A stretch of DNA of 64,000 nt from NCBI GenBank assembly GCA_026125795.1, contig JAHCKM010000003.1, forward strand, positions 868,001 to 932,000, in the 5' to 3' direction. How positions within the stretch are numbered: the first letter of the stretch is position 1; each line of letters begins with the position of its first letter. Under the pieces are notes generated by a model. That model worked only from the letters and a program-made list of their open reading frames with translations, was not told where the DNA came from and searched no databases. Below are positions 41,395 through 51,720 of the stretch, piece after piece. This DNA is from Burkholderiaceae bacterium (GTDB taxonomy: Bacteria > Pseudomonadota > Gammaproteobacteria > Burkholderiales > Burkholderiaceae_C). Both the position numbers and the translations under genes were made by a program.

Positions 41395-44055
41395 ATGCAA
41401 TTGCCTATGAGAACGATTGCTCCGCAGGTGTTGGCGCCCGGTCTCGCGCCGGTCCAGATGTGGGATGCGGTTGCTGCGGCCACGCAGGCCTGGCTCGACG
41501 AACAACAGGTGGCAGCGGCCGATGCGGTGGTGCTGCTGCCTTTTGCCGATCTGCTGGCACCGGCGCGTCGCGCCTTCGCGCAGCGCTTTGTGTGGATGCC
41601 GCGCCTGCACACGCCGCGCACGCTGGCGGCCGCGCTGGGGCCGCCAGCGCAGCGCGCAGCCGGCGAGCTGACCGGCGACGGCACAATCGATCGTGTGAAT
41701 GCGCGCGACCTGTTGCGCAGGCACGGGTGGGCACGCGAGTGGCTGCAACGCGACGCGCACGGATTCGACGCCGCGCTGCAGCGCCTGGTGCACACGGCGC
41801 AGGCGCTGCAGCAGCACGCGCGCGCATGGCAGCCCGCCGAGCGGGTTGCCTGGTTCGCTCACGCGCGCAAGCAGGTGGGGCCCGGCGGCGGTCCCGGTAC
41901 GGCGCAGCGCCTGTTGCTGAGGCTGGCGATGGAGTGGGCCGCGCTGGCCGGCACGGCCGACACCGACCGCTTGTTCGCGCACCGGCCGTCGGCGTGGGTG
42001 GCGCTGACCTTGGGCGGCGACGAAGCGCTCACGCGCAATCTGTTGGGCCACGCTGCAGGACAGGACGTGCCGGTGCTGGCGCTGTCGGCCGATCCGGCAT
42101 CGGAGGACCCGTTTGACGCCTGGCCGGAGCACTGCCGGCTGACGATCGAAGCGACCGACGACGTCGAGTCCGAGGCGATGGCCGCGGCGGCGCAGGTGGC
42201 GCAGTTCCTGCAAGACGGCGTCACGCCGATCGCGCTGGTGGCGCAAGACCGCGCCTTGGTGCGGCGCGTGCGCGCGCTGCTCGAGCGGTTGCAGATCGAC
42301 GTGATCGACGAGACCGGCTGGTCGCTGGCGACCACGCGTGCCGGTGCGCATGCCGTGGCGGCACTGCGCGCCGCGCGCGCCGCAACCGCGTCCGACGATG
42401 CGCTCGATTGGCTGAAGGCCGACCTCGACGAGGCGCAGTCCGACGGGTTGGCGATTCTCGAGAAAGTGTGGCGCGGCCAGCGTGTCAGCGCGGCGGCGCG
42501 CGAACGTGCCGCCTTGTTGTGGGAACGCGAACGCGCACGGCTCGAGGACTTTGCCCGCCCGAGCCGTCGCGCGCTTGGCCAGTGGCTGCAGGCGTTCGAT
42601 GCGTTGTTGTTCGGCGCGCCGCACAGTGCCGCGCGGCGCGACGATGACGCCGGCATGCAACTGCGGCATGCGCTGCGCATGGGCGACGCCGGCCACGCGG
42701 CCGGCCCGGCCTGGGACGCGGCCCAGGCGTCGGTGTGCAGCCTGGACGAGTTCGCGCAGTGGGTCGAGGACGCGCTCGAGCAGGCGAGTTATGTACCCGG
42801 TGCGGGTGCCGCATCGGCCCGGGTGGTGGTCACGCCATTGTCGCGCGCCATTGGGCGCGACTTTGCCGCCGCCGTACTGCCCGGCAGCGACGAGTTGCGG
42901 CTCGGACCGTTGCCCGACGAACCCGGCCTGCTCGACGAGGCATCGCGTAAGGCTCTGGGCCTGCCTGAGCGCGCGCAGCGCCAGCGGCGCGCGGCCCTGG
43001 CGTTCGTGCAGCTGCTGCGGCTCCCGCAGGTGGCGCTGCTGCACCGTCGAGCGGAAGGCGATGAGCTTTTGTCGCCCAGCCCTTGGATCGAGCGGCTGCG
43101 CCTTGCGCGAGTTGCGCGGGGCGCTGCAGCGCCCGACCTGCGAACGTCTGCGCTGGCCGCACGAGTGGTCTCGGCCGCACCGGTGCGGCACCCACGCCCG
43201 GTCGCCGGCACGGCATTGCCGGATTCATGGAGCGCGAGCGCGGTCGAAGCGCTGCGCCAGTGCCCGTACCGCTTCTTCAGCCGTGCGGTGCTGCAGCTGT
43301 CCGAGGCCGACGAGCTCGACGATGACGCCGACAAGCGCGATGCCGGCCGCTGGCTGCATGCCACGCTGGAACGCTTTCATGTTGCGCGCGGCGCACAACG
43401 CCGGGTGCCGGCCGATGACGTCGCGGCGCTCGTGGCCGTCGGCCGCGACACGCTGCTGGCACTGGTGCAGGAGCGTCAGGTGTCCGAAGAGGCGATGCTG
43501 CCGTTCACGGCGGCATGGCCTACTCTGGCCGAGCGCTACCTGCGCTGGCTGCACGAGGAGGAGCAAAAGGGCTGGTCATTCGAAGCGGCTGAACTGCGCG
43601 TCGAGATGCCGCCGATCGAAGGGGCCACGCTGCGCCTGCATGGCCGCATCGATCGGGTCGATCGTTGTGCGCGTGGCGACGCGGTGCGGCTGATCGACTA
43701 CAAGACGCAGTCGAAGGATGCGCTGCGCAGCAAGGTTCGGCAGCCGCTGGAGGACACGCAGCTCGCGGTGTATGCCGCGCTGCAGTCGGCACGCGATGAA
43801 GGCCGCTCTGCGGTGCGGGCCAGCTACCTGGCGCTGGATGACGACGAAGCCGTGTGCGAGGTGGAGCATCCCGAGGTCAAAGCCAGCGCGCAGCGGCTTG
43901 TGCATGAGCTGGCGCAGGAGCGTGCGCGCATCGAGGCGGGTGCCGCGCTGCTCGCCCTGGGCGAGAGCCCGGTGTGCGACATCTGCGAGGCGCGCGGCCT
44001 GTGCCGACGCGACCACTGGGCCGAGCCCGAAGAGGAGCGCGCCGTTGCAGGGTGA
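41395..44055 (+). CDS. addB: AddB-like PD-(D/E)XK nuclease of an AddAB-type recombination enzyme
   Basis: 886 residues. No Walker helicase motifs are recognisable in the N-terminal two thirds, as in inactivated AddB helicase domains. The C-terminal RecB-type nuclease has [42 protein letters not shown] and [11 protein letters not shown] (D and K of the PD-DxK site). The cysteines QCPYRF plus [10 protein letters not shown] fit the AddB iron-sulfur staple. With AddA it should resect double-strand breaks for RecA loading. ATG 41407 is an alternative start. It overlaps addA by 11 nt. Confidence 0.88.
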   Translation: MQLPMRTIAPQVLAPGLAPVQMWDAVAAATQAWLDEQQVAAADAVVLLPFADLLAPARRAFAQRFVWMPRLHTPRTLAAALGPPAQRAAGELTGDGTIDRVNARDLLRRHGWAREWLQRDAHGFDAALQRLVHTAQALQQHARAWQPAERVAWFAHARKQVGPGGGPGTAQRLLLRLAMEWAALAGTADTDRLFAHRPSAWVALTLGGDEALTRNLLGHAAGQDVPVLALSADPASEDPFDAWPEHCRLTIEATDDVESEAMAAAAQVAQFLQDGVTPIALVAQDRALVRRVRALLERLQIDVIDETGWSLATTRAGAHAVAALRAARAATASDDALDWLKADLDEAQSDGLAILEKVWRGQRVSAAARERAALLWERERARLEDFARPSRRALGQWLQAFDALLFGAPHSAARRDDDAGMQLRHALRMGDAGHAAGPAWDAAQASVCSLDEFAQWVEDALEQASYVPGAGAASARVVVTPLSRAIGRDFAAAVLPGSDELRLGPLPDEPGLLDEASRKALGLPERAQRQRRAALAFVQLLRLPQVALLHRRAEGDELLSPSPWIERLRLARVARGAAAPDLRTSALAARVVSAAPVRHPRPVAGTALPDSWSASAVEALRQCPYRFFSRAVLQLSEADELDDDADKRDAGRWLHATLERFHVARGAQRRVPADDVAALVAVGRDTLLALVQERQVSEEAMLPFTAAWPTLAERYLRWLHEEEQKGWSFEAAELRVEMPPIEGATLRLHGRIDRVDRCARGDAVRLIDYKTQSKDALRSKVRQPLEDTQLAVYAALQSARDEGRSAVRASYLALDDDEAVCEVEHPEVKASAQRLVHELAQERARIEAGAALLALGESPVCDICEARGLCRRDHWAEPEEERAVAG
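44031..44047 (+). promoter_or_regulatory. Ribosome site deciding the addA TTG start
   Basis: AGAGGAG (44031-44037) lies 7 nt before TTG (44045-44047), inside the end of addB. No ATG or GTG in the addA frame lies between here and the Walker A motif. Confidence 0.6.
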
Positions 44056-47000
44056 GCCGGCCTATCGTGCCGACGGACAGGCCTGCACCGAGTCCGTGTT
44101 CTATGCGCTGGCCTGCGACCCGGCGCGCAGCGCCATCGTCGAGGCCTGTGCCGGGGCCGGCAAGACATGGCTGCTGGTGTCGCGAATCGTGCGCGCGCTG
44201 CTGGACGGCGCCAGGCCCGAGGAGATCTTGGCGATCACCTTCACGCGCAAGGCGGCGGCCGAGATGCGCCTGCGGCTGCACGACTGGTTGCGCGAGTTCG
44301 CCACGGCGTCCGACGAGCAACGCGCCACAGAGCTGCAGCGGCGGGGACTCAACGTGTTGCAGGCCGAGATCCAGGCGCCCGCGTTGGCCGCGCTGCAGGC
44401 GCGTGTGCTGGCGGCGGGCCAGGAAGTTCAGGTCCACACGTTCCACGCCTGGTTTGCGCAACTGCTGCGCGTGGCGCCTCTGGAGGTGCTGGACGCGCTC
44501 GGTGTTCACCCATCGATGGCGCTGATCGAGGAGGTGGACGATCAACTCGGCGAGCTGATGCGGCGTTTCCAGCGCCAGGTGCTCGACACGCCTGCGCTGC
44601 TCGACGACTACCGGGCCCTGATCGAGCGGCACGGCCGGCGCGATCTCGAGCGCTGGCTGCGTGCGGCGATCGACAAGCGGCTCGAGATCGAGCGCGCCGA
44701 CGCGCGGGCGCACCTCGAGTCGACCGTGCCCTCGGCTCAGCAACAGTGGCCGGAGTGCGCGGCATACGGCCATCCGGTCGAGCGCATGGTGGCCGATCGT
44801 TCGCTGCGGCGGCTGTTCGGCGACGCGGTCGACGGGCTCGGACGCCACAATGGCAAGCTCGAGCGCGATGCCGGCACCGCACTGGCCGGGGCGCTCGACC
44901 TGGCCGACCCGCGGGCCGCGCTGAAGCAGGCGCGCAAGGCCTTGTTCACCGACAAAGGCCCGCCGCGCAAGCTCGACGCCTCGCCCGCGCTCGACGCGGC
45001 CGTCAATGCCGTGCTGCGGCTCGAACTGCAGGTGGCACAGCAGGACGCGCACGACGATCACCGGTGCATGGTGCGGCTCAGTCGAGCACTGCTGGAGTGC
45101 TGGCGTGTGCTGAAGCGCGAGCGCGCGCTGATCGACATGCAGGACCTCGAGCGCTGCGCGCTCGTGATGCTGTCCGATCCCGCCATCGCCGGCTGGGTGC
45201 AACAGCGGCTCGATGCGCGCTTGCGGCACGTGCTGATCGACGAGTTCCAGGACACCAGCAACCTGCAGTGGCAGGCCTTGCTCGGCTGGCTGTCGTCGTA
45301 TGCCGGTGCCGGTGGCGGCGCCAGCGGGCGGCGGCCGCTGGCGGTGTTCATCGTGGGCGACCCGAAACAGAGCATCTACCGGTTTCGCGGCGCCGAACCG
45401 CGGGTGTTCGACGAAGCGCGGCGCTTCGTGGTCGAGGGCCTCGAGGGACACGACCTCGCATGCAACCACACCCGGCGCAACGCCACTGCAGTGGTGAGCG
45501 CGGTGAACGCGGTCTTCAACCAGGCAGTCAACGCCGGCGAGTTCGACGGATTCATCGCGCACAGCACCGCGCGCGCCGATGACGCACCCGGCCACGTGTG
45601 GCACGCAGCTGAACCGGCGGGCGGAGCGCGGGAGGCCGCGCAGCGGCGTTCCGACTGGCGCGACTCGCTGACCGAGCCGCGCCACCAAGCCAAGGAAGCC
45701 CGCGCGCAGGACGAGGCGCGGCGAATCGCGGCCGGCGTGCGGCAGCTGTTGGACCAGGGCGTTGCCGCGGGAGATGTCATCGTGCTGGCACGCCGGCGCG
45801 TCACGCTGGCCTGGGTCGCGCAGGCGCTGCACGCCTTGCACGTGCCCTGCGTTGCCGCCGAGGAGCTGCGATTGGCCGACGTGATCGAGGTCAAGGACCT
45901 CGTGGCGCTGCTCGACGTGTTGGTCTCGCACGGCAACGACCTGGCGTTGGCGCAAGCGTTGAAGAGCCCGTTGTTCGGTGCCAGCGATGCCGAGCTGCTG
46001 GCGCTGTCGCAGCGGGCCGACCGCCGCTGCGCGACGGTGTGGTGGAGCGCTTTGATGGCGTGGCACGACGCACCGCCGGCGCTGCAGCGCGCACGCACAC
46101 TGCTGGCGTCATGGTCCGACGCCGCGCGCCGCCTGCCGCCACACGACCTGCTCGACCGGGTGGTGCACCAGGGCGACCTGATGGCGCGCCTGGCGGCGGC
46201 CGTGCCGGCCGATCGCCGCGTCGCGGCGCTGGCGGCGGTCAACGCGTTGATCGCGCTGTCGCTGTCGCTCGAGGGTGGCCGCCACGCCAGCGTGTACCGC
46301 TTCGTGCGGACGCTGCGCCAGCGCGCGCTCGGCGTGAAGGCGCCGGCACGCAGCGACGCAGTGCAGTTGATGACCATCCACGCCGTCAAGGGGCTGGAGG
46401 CGCGCTGCGTCTGGGTGGCCGATGCCGATCCGGCCGAGAACCACGGATCCGAGCCCGGCGTGCTGGTGGACTGGCCGGTCGACCACGATGCGCCGCGCCG
46501 CGCTGCGTTCGTGGCCGACCTGAGATCGCCGTGCGCATCGTTGGTCGACCTGCAGGCGCGTGAGCGGGCCGCCACGCAGCGCGAGGAACTCAACGCGCTC
46601 TACGTCGCGATGACGCGCGCCAGAGAGATGCTCTTCCTCAGCCGCACGCCGCCGCGCCGCGGCGTCGGCCTCACCTGGTGGGCCCGCGTCACGCCGCACA
46701 GCGTGGCCCTCGAGCCAAACGAGTCCGGGCGCGGCGTGGCATCGGCGGCCGACGAACGCATCACGATCCGGCAATTGCCCGAGCCCGTGTCGGCCCGCGT
46801 TGCGTCCGCTTCGGCCGCACCGACCGCGCCGCCGTCGTACGCCGCGCGGCTGGGACGCGCGGTGCACCGCGTGCTGCAGTGGGCGTCGGCTGGCGAGCCG
46901 GACCTGGCCGGGTTGGCGCGCGCCGCGGTGATCGAGTTCGAGCTGCCACCTTCGGCCGCAGCGGCGGCCGAAGGCTACGCACGCACGATCCGTGGCAGTC

Positions 47001-47305
47001 CTGCGCTGCAGCGATTCTTCGATCCCCGACAGGTGGCCTGGAGCGCCGACGAGTTCGACCTCGTGCACCAGGGCGACTGGCTGCGCGTGGACCGGCTGGT
47101 GCGATTCGGTCCGGCCGACGATGCGCACTGGTGGGTGCTCGACTACAAGCTGGCGCTCGACGCCGCCGCCGATACCGATTTGCGCGGGCAGCTCGAGCGT
47201 TACCGCGCGGCCGTGCGTTTGTTGGCGGGCGGCTCGCCGGTGCACGCCGCGTTCATCACCGGTGACGGCGCGCTGCACGAGTTGCCGGCCCGTGCCGACG
47301 GCTGA
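44045..47305 (+). CDS. addA: AddA-like UvrD/Rep helicase-nuclease
   Basis: 1086 residues. UvrD-type motifs in order: Walker A EACAGAGKTWLL near residue 30, Ia AITFTRKAAAEM, Walker B HVLIDEFQDTSNLQW, III VFIVGDPKQSIYRFRGAEP, V LMTIHAVKGLEARCVW, VI ELNALYVAMTRAREML. The C-terminal RecB-like nuclease has RLGRAVHRVLQW and WVLDYKLALD. It unwinds and degrades broken DNA ends together with AddB. TTG start with a strong ribosome site inside addB, so expression of the two is coupled. Confidence 0.9.
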   Translation: MQGEPAYRADGQACTESVFYALACDPARSAIVEACAGAGKTWLLVSRIVRALLDGARPEEILAITFTRKAAAEMRLRLHDWLREFATASDEQRATELQRRGLNVLQAEIQAPALAALQARVLAAGQEVQVHTFHAWFAQLLRVAPLEVLDALGVHPSMALIEEVDDQLGELMRRFQRQVLDTPALLDDYRALIERHGRRDLERWLRAAIDKRLEIERADARAHLESTVPSAQQQWPECAAYGHPVERMVADRSLRRLFGDAVDGLGRHNGKLERDAGTALAGALDLADPRAALKQARKALFTDKGPPRKLDASPALDAAVNAVLRLELQVAQQDAHDDHRCMVRLSRALLECWRVLKRERALIDMQDLERCALVMLSDPAIAGWVQQRLDARLRHVLIDEFQDTSNLQWQALLGWLSSYAGAGGGASGRRPLAVFIVGDPKQSIYRFRGAEPRVFDEARRFVVEGLEGHDLACNHTRRNATAVVSAVNAVFNQAVNAGEFDGFIAHSTARADDAPGHVWHAAEPAGGAREAAQRRSDWRDSLTEPRHQAKEARAQDEARRIAAGVRQLLDQGVAAGDVIVLARRRVTLAWVAQALHALHVPCVAAEELRLADVIEVKDLVALLDVLVSHGNDLALAQALKSPLFGASDAELLALSQRADRRCATVWWSALMAWHDAPPALQRARTLLASWSDAARRLPPHDLLDRVVHQGDLMARLAAAVPADRRVAALAAVNALIALSLSLEGGRHASVYRFVRTLRQRALGVKAPARSDAVQLMTIHAVKGLEARCVWVADADPAENHGSEPGVLVDWPVDHDAPRRAAFVADLRSPCASLVDLQARERAATQREELNALYVAMTRAREMLFLSRTPPRRGVGLTWWARVTPHSVALEPNESGRGVASAADERITIRQLPEPVSARVASASAAPTAPPSYAARLGRAVHRVLQWASAGEPDLAGLARAAVIEFELPPSAAAAAEGYARTIRGSPALQRFFDPRQVAWSADEFDLVHQGDWLRVDRLVRFGPADDAHWWVLDYKLALDAAADTDLRGQLERYRAAVRLLAGGSPVHAAFITGDGALHELPARADG

Positions 47306-47421
47306 ATAACCCGGCGCTAGACGGCCACTTTGGCCGATCGGGGCGCTGCGGCAGCGGTTTCAATCGTGCGCAAGAGCGGCCGTGAAGCGACCGCCCGAGT
47401 GCCCCTGTTTTGCCGCCGCGA

Positions 47422-49209
47422 ATGACCGCATCCGATCCCGCGCACGACGCCAAGCGAGCGACCGCCCAGCCGGCGGCATCGCCGGCCTTCGGCCCGTTTC
47501 GCCTGCAGCGGTTGCTGGGCAAGAGCGCGCAGACGTTGGTATGGCTGGCCACCGATCCGCGCGTCGACGCCGAACGCGTGTTGGTGATGCCGCGCGCCCA
47601 GGCTCCCGACCGCGCCCAGTTGGAGCGCCATCTGCAGGCTGCCAGCAAGGCGATGCGCGTGGCCCATCCGGGCCTGGCAGCGGCCGTGGAGGTGGGCGAG
47701 CATGACCGCTGGCCCTACATCGCCTACCCACGCGGCCAAAGCAACACGCTGGCCGAACTCACCGGCGCCCAGGGGTCGCCCGCGCTCGACGTGGCGCGCT
47801 GGAGCGTGCAGCTGCTCGACGGTCTGGCGTTCGCGCACGAAGCCGCTTTGGCGCATCGCGACATCCAGGCCTGGATGGTGCTGATCGACGAGTCCGGCCG
47901 GGCGCGCCTGATAGGCCTGGAGGCCGCCGCGGCGCCGCACGACCGGATGGTTCTGCCGGCCGACGCTGCGCACAGTGTGACCGGCCTGCAGGCGCAGCGT
48001 CGCGACGCCGAGCGCGACGTCCTGGCGTTCGGCCTGGTGATGCATTACGCGCTGACCGGCCAGCACGCGTTGGAGCAGACCGATTCGGCCGTCGCCATGG
48101 CGCTGATGCCGCCGCAGGGCCGCGAGCCCGTTCGGCTGCCTTGGACCACGGCCAGGCCGCTGCCCGAGGCACTGCGCGTGATTGCCAACCGCGCCACGGA
48201 CCGGCAGGAGCGCAATCGATACCACAGCGCGCGCACGCTGGCGCGCGCGCTCGAGGGCTGGATCCAGGCCGAAGAAGCCGCCGATGGCGGCCCGCTCGCG
48301 CTGTTGGCCGACCGCCTGCGCAGCAACGGCGCGCTGCCGTCGTTGCCGGGCGCGGCCCGCCGTGCGGCACGCCTGGCCTTGATGGAACGCGAGCGCACCA
48401 ACGAGCTGGCCGAGATCGTGCTGCAGGATCCCGCGCTCACTTTCGAGCTGCTGCGCGCGGTGAACACGGCCGAAGTGCGTGGTGCCATGATTGCCGGCAG
48501 CGGCCCGGTGCTGACGATGCGCCGCGCGATCGCGATGGTTGGTCTCGACGGCGTGCGCCGCGCGGCGCTGTCGTTGCGCGATTGGCCCGGCCCGTTGGGT
48601 GGCGCCGCGGCCACGGCGCTGGAACGTGCGATCGAGCGTGCGCAGCGCGGCGCGCGCATCGCACAGCTGCTGCGCCCGCCCGGCTACGACGCCGAGGTGA
48701 TCCACCTGGTGGCGCTGCTGCAATGCCTTGGAAGGCTTGTGACGCACTACCACTTCCCGGAGGAAGCCGCGCAGATCCAGCGACTGATGCAGGCGGTGCC
48801 ATCCGACGAAGAAGGTCGACCTGACGAGCCTGGAATGAGCGAGGAGAGTGCCTCGCTGGCCGTGCTGGGCGTGGAGATCGACGCACTCGGTGCCGCGGTC
48901 GCACGGTACTGGGGTTTGGACGAGTCGGTGCTGCACATGATTCGCCGTTTCGCGCCGCGCAACACGGTGCGCACGATCGAGAACGACGACGACATGCTGC
49001 GCGCCACGGCAAGCTGCGCCAACGACGTGGTCGATGCGCTGAGCCTGCCGGCGCGTCAAAACGCGGCCGCGATGCAACGGGTGGCGCAGCGTTACGCGCG
49101 CGCGTTGAACCTGAGCCTGCGCGATCTGCAGTTGGCCGCGCAAGGGCAGTCGCCGCACGACGCGTCAGGCGATCGCGACGGGCCCCTGTCGACCTGGCAC
49201 GCCGCATGA
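47422..49209 (+). CDS. Pseudokinase-HDOD protein
   Basis: 595 residues. The N-terminal part (about 24-275) has the layout of a bacterial Ser/Thr kinase, but every catalytic signature is broken when aligned by eye to the next gene: the beta-3 lysine is M56 (RVLVMPR), HRDLKPSN is HRDIQAWM (145-152, K to Q, N to M), and DFG is GLE (165-167). ATP phosphotransfer is therefore unlikely. The C-terminal part (about 295-590) is an HDOD domain (LTFELLRAVNTAEVRG, then IAMVGLDGVRRAALSL), a non-catalytic HD relative used in signalling. It overlaps the next gene by 4 nt, so the two are likely partners. Confidence 0.82.
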   Translation: MTASDPAHDAKRATAQPAASPAFGPFRLQRLLGKSAQTLVWLATDPRVDAERVLVMPRAQAPDRAQLERHLQAASKAMRVAHPGLAAAVEVGEHDRWPYIAYPRGQSNTLAELTGAQGSPALDVARWSVQLLDGLAFAHEAALAHRDIQAWMVLIDESGRARLIGLEAAAAPHDRMVLPADAAHSVTGLQAQRRDAERDVLAFGLVMHYALTGQHALEQTDSAVAMALMPPQGREPVRLPWTTARPLPEALRVIANRATDRQERNRYHSARTLARALEGWIQAEEAADGGPLALLADRLRSNGALPSLPGAARRAARLALMERERTNELAEIVLQDPALTFELLRAVNTAEVRGAMIAGSGPVLTMRRAIAMVGLDGVRRAALSLRDWPGPLGGAAATALERAIERAQRGARIAQLLRPPGYDAEVIHLVALLQCLGRLVTHYHFPEEAAQIQRLMQAVPSDEEGRPDEPGMSEESASLAVLGVEIDALGAAVARYWGLDESVLHMIRRFAPRNTVRTIENDDDMLRATASCANDVVDALSLPARQNAAAMQRVAQRYARALNLSLRDLQLAAQGQSPHDASGDRDGPLSTWHAA

Positions 49210-51641
49210 ACGCAGCCGATCGAGCCGTTGCCCTTGCGCGGCCGCTGTCCCACACGGCCGGTGCACGCGTCGGTCGCTTCGTGCTCGTCGACACGCTCGG
49301 TCGCGGCGCACAGGCCACGGTGTGGCGCGCCCATGATCAGCGGCTGGATCGCGAGGTGGCGCTCAAGCTGCTGCTGCCCGGTGCCGAGACGCTGTCGGTC
49401 AACCAGTGGCTGCACGAGGCGCGCGCCGTGAGCCGCCTGTCGCACCCGAACATCGTGCCGGTGTTCGAAGCCGACGAGGCCAACGGTCAGCCTTATCTGG
49501 TGTTCGAGCTGGTGCGCGGCCGCACGCTGGCCGAGGCGTTGCGGGCCGGCGGCGCGATGACGCCGCGCGCCGCGGTAACGCTGTTGCGCGGGGTGCTCGA
49601 GGCACTGCGCGCGGCGCACGCGCAAGGCATCGTGCACCGCGACCTGAAGCCGTCGAACATCCTGCTTGACCCCGATGGTCGCGCGCGCGTGATGGACTTC
49701 GGCATCGCGGCACGGGTGTCCGACGGCGTCGGCCACATCTGCGGCACGCCGGGCTACATGTCGCCCGAGGCCGCGCAAGGCTTGCCTCCGACGCCGGCGA
49801 TGGATGTGTTCGCCGCCGGGATGATCCTCGGCGAGCTGCTCATCGGCAGGCAGCTGCTGCAGGAGCGCGATCCGCACCGTGCCCTGCATCGCACGATCCA
49901 CGAGGACGTGGCGTTGCCCGAGTCCGACGCCATCGATGCCAGCCTGCGCGCGATCGTGCAGCGCGCGCTGACGCGTGCCCCGGGAGCGCGCTATGACGGC
50001 GCCGGCGCGATGGGGGCCGCGCTCGATGCCTGGGTGCAATCCGCGGACGGTCCACCCGCCGCGCCGTCGTCGAACGGCACGCTCGATTTCCTGCTGCGGC
50101 GCATGCGCCACAAGAGTGACTTTCCGGCGCTTTCCGATGCGGTGGCACGCATCCAGCGCGTGGCGGCATCGGACAACGAAAGCCTGAACAGCTTGGCGGC
50201 CGAAATCCTGAAGGACGTGGCGCTCACCCACAAGCTGCTGCGTTTGGTGAACAGCGCGTCGTTTCGCCACGCCGGCGGCGGCACGATCTCCACCGTGTCA
50301 CGCGCGATCGCGCTGGTGGGCTTTGCCGGCGTGCGCAACATGGCACTGTCGCTGGTGCTGCTGGATCACATGCACGACAAGCGTCATGCAGCGCAGTTGA
50401 AGGAGCAGTTCCTGTGCGCGTTGATGGCCGGCCAACTGGCCAGCGAGCTGACGCTGCAGGCGCGCGAATCGGAAGAGTCCTACCTGGGTGCTCTGCTGCA
50501 CAACCTGGGGCGCCTGCTGACCGAGTTCTACCTGCCTGAGGAAGCCCGAGCCATCCGCGAAGAGCTGCGGCCGCACGCCGCGCGCCTGGGTAACGCGGCC
50601 CCCACCGCGGAGCAGGCCTCGCAGCGCGTGCTCGGCCTGGGCTTTCAGCACCTCGGCATCGGGGTGGCACGCGCCTGGGGCCTGCCCGAGACGCTGCAGC
50701 AATGCATGCGCACTCCGGAGGGCGACCCACCGTCGCGGCGTGTCGACGGCGGCGCGGAACGGCTGCGCTGGTTGGCGCGTGCCTGCAACGAGATGGCCGA
50801 GGCGGCCATGCGTGTCGACGAGAGCACGGGCCCGATGCCCGAAGCACTGGCGGCGCGTTACGCCACCGCGCTCGGCTTGGCACCACGCCAGATGATTCAG
50901 GCCGTTGACGCGTCACGCCGCAAGCTTCGCGAGCTGGCCCATGCGATGGGCCTGCGCCTCGAAGGCGACTCGCCGGCGCGTCGCCTGATCGAGACACCGA
51001 GCGCGCCGCCGGTTGCCGCAGCGGCGAGCGGCGCAGCGCCGGCGGTCGATGCCGCCGGCGTGGATGCCGCGACCCTCGTGATGCCGCGCATCGAGACCGT
51101 GCCGCCTGCGCGGCCGGCGACCGACGTGCTCAACGCCGGCATCCAGGACGTGACCAACACGCTGGCACAAGAGTCGTTTCGCTTGAACGAAGTGCTGCGC
51201 ATGATCCTCGAGACCATGTACCGCGCACTCAGTTTCCGCTGCGTGCTGTTCGCTCTGAAGGATCCGAAGACGGGCGTGCTCACCGGCCGCTTTGGGCTTG
51301 GCGAAGGCGCATCCTCATTGGCTGCGCAGTGCACCGTGCTGCTGCAGGGCTCGCAGGTGAGGGCACAGGATCTGCTGGCTGCGGTGTGCCACAAGGGAGT
51401 GGACACCTTGATCGCCGATGCCACGGCGGCCAACGTGGCGTCGCGCCTACCCGCGTGGCTGCGGCGCGAGCCGCGGGCTCAGACCTTCCTGCTGCTGCCG
51501 ATGGCGATGAAGGGTTCGACGTTCGCGCTCATCTACGCCGATCGTGCGCAGGCGGGCAGCATCGCTGCCGGCGAGAAGGAGCTGTCGCTGCTGCGCACCT
51601 TGCGCAACCAGGCCGTGATGGCCTTTCGGCAGGCCGGTTGA
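49206..51641 (+). CDS. Ser/Thr protein kinase-HDOD-GAF-like protein
   Basis: 811 residues. An intact Hanks-type kinase (about 23-280): glycine loop LGRGAQATVW, K54 in VALKLLL, HRDLKPSN (144-151), DFG (164-166), GTPGYMSPE (180-188). No membrane segment or PASTA repeat, so it is cytoplasmic. An HDOD domain follows (about 300-560: KDVALTHKLLRLVNSASFRH, AIALVGFAGVRNMALSL). A Pro/Ala-rich linker (about 590-640) leads to a GAF-like domain (LAQESFRLNEVLRMILETMY to the end). Its ATG overlaps the stop of the pseudokinase gene. The ligand of the GAF-like part and the kinase targets are unknown. Confidence 0.85.
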   Translation: MNAADRAVALARPLSHTAGARVGRFVLVDTLGRGAQATVWRAHDQRLDREVALKLLLPGAETLSVNQWLHEARAVSRLSHPNIVPVFEADEANGQPYLVFELVRGRTLAEALRAGGAMTPRAAVTLLRGVLEALRAAHAQGIVHRDLKPSNILLDPDGRARVMDFGIAARVSDGVGHICGTPGYMSPEAAQGLPPTPAMDVFAAGMILGELLIGRQLLQERDPHRALHRTIHEDVALPESDAIDASLRAIVQRALTRAPGARYDGAGAMGAALDAWVQSADGPPAAPSSNGTLDFLLRRMRHKSDFPALSDAVARIQRVAASDNESLNSLAAEILKDVALTHKLLRLVNSASFRHAGGGTISTVSRAIALVGFAGVRNMALSLVLLDHMHDKRHAAQLKEQFLCALMAGQLASELTLQARESEESYLGALLHNLGRLLTEFYLPEEARAIREELRPHAARLGNAAPTAEQASQRVLGLGFQHLGIGVARAWGLPETLQQCMRTPEGDPPSRRVDGGAERLRWLARACNEMAEAAMRVDESTGPMPEALAARYATALGLAPRQMIQAVDASRRKLRELAHAMGLRLEGDSPARRLIETPSAPPVAAAASGAAPAVDAAGVDAATLVMPRIETVPPARPATDVLNAGIQDVTNTLAQESFRLNEVLRMILETMYRALSFRCVLFALKDPKTGVLTGRFGLGEGASSLAAQCTVLLQGSQVRAQDLLAAVCHKGVDTLIADATAANVASRLPAWLRREPRAQTFLLLPMAMKGSTFALIYADRAQAGSIAAGEKELSLLRTLRNQAVMAFRQAG

Positions 51642-51655
51642 ACAAGCCAAAACAA

Positions 51656-51686
51656 AAGCGGCCACCCCGGCGGGGAGACCGCTTTG
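51656..51686. terminator. Bidirectional terminator
   Basis: AAAGCGG (51656-51662)/CCGCTTT (51680-51686) with an inner CCCCG-G-CGGGG stem, between convergent genes. A-rich sequence on one side and T on the other suit termination in both directions. Confidence 0.7.
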
Positions 51687-51720
51687 TCAGGAGCGCGCGA
51701 GGTGCGCGCTGCTGGAAGAG

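Noticed and set aside
40780-43191. Open frame of 803 codons on the minus strand
   Set aside because: Antisense to addB and overlapping trxA; Arg/Gln-rich with no motif.
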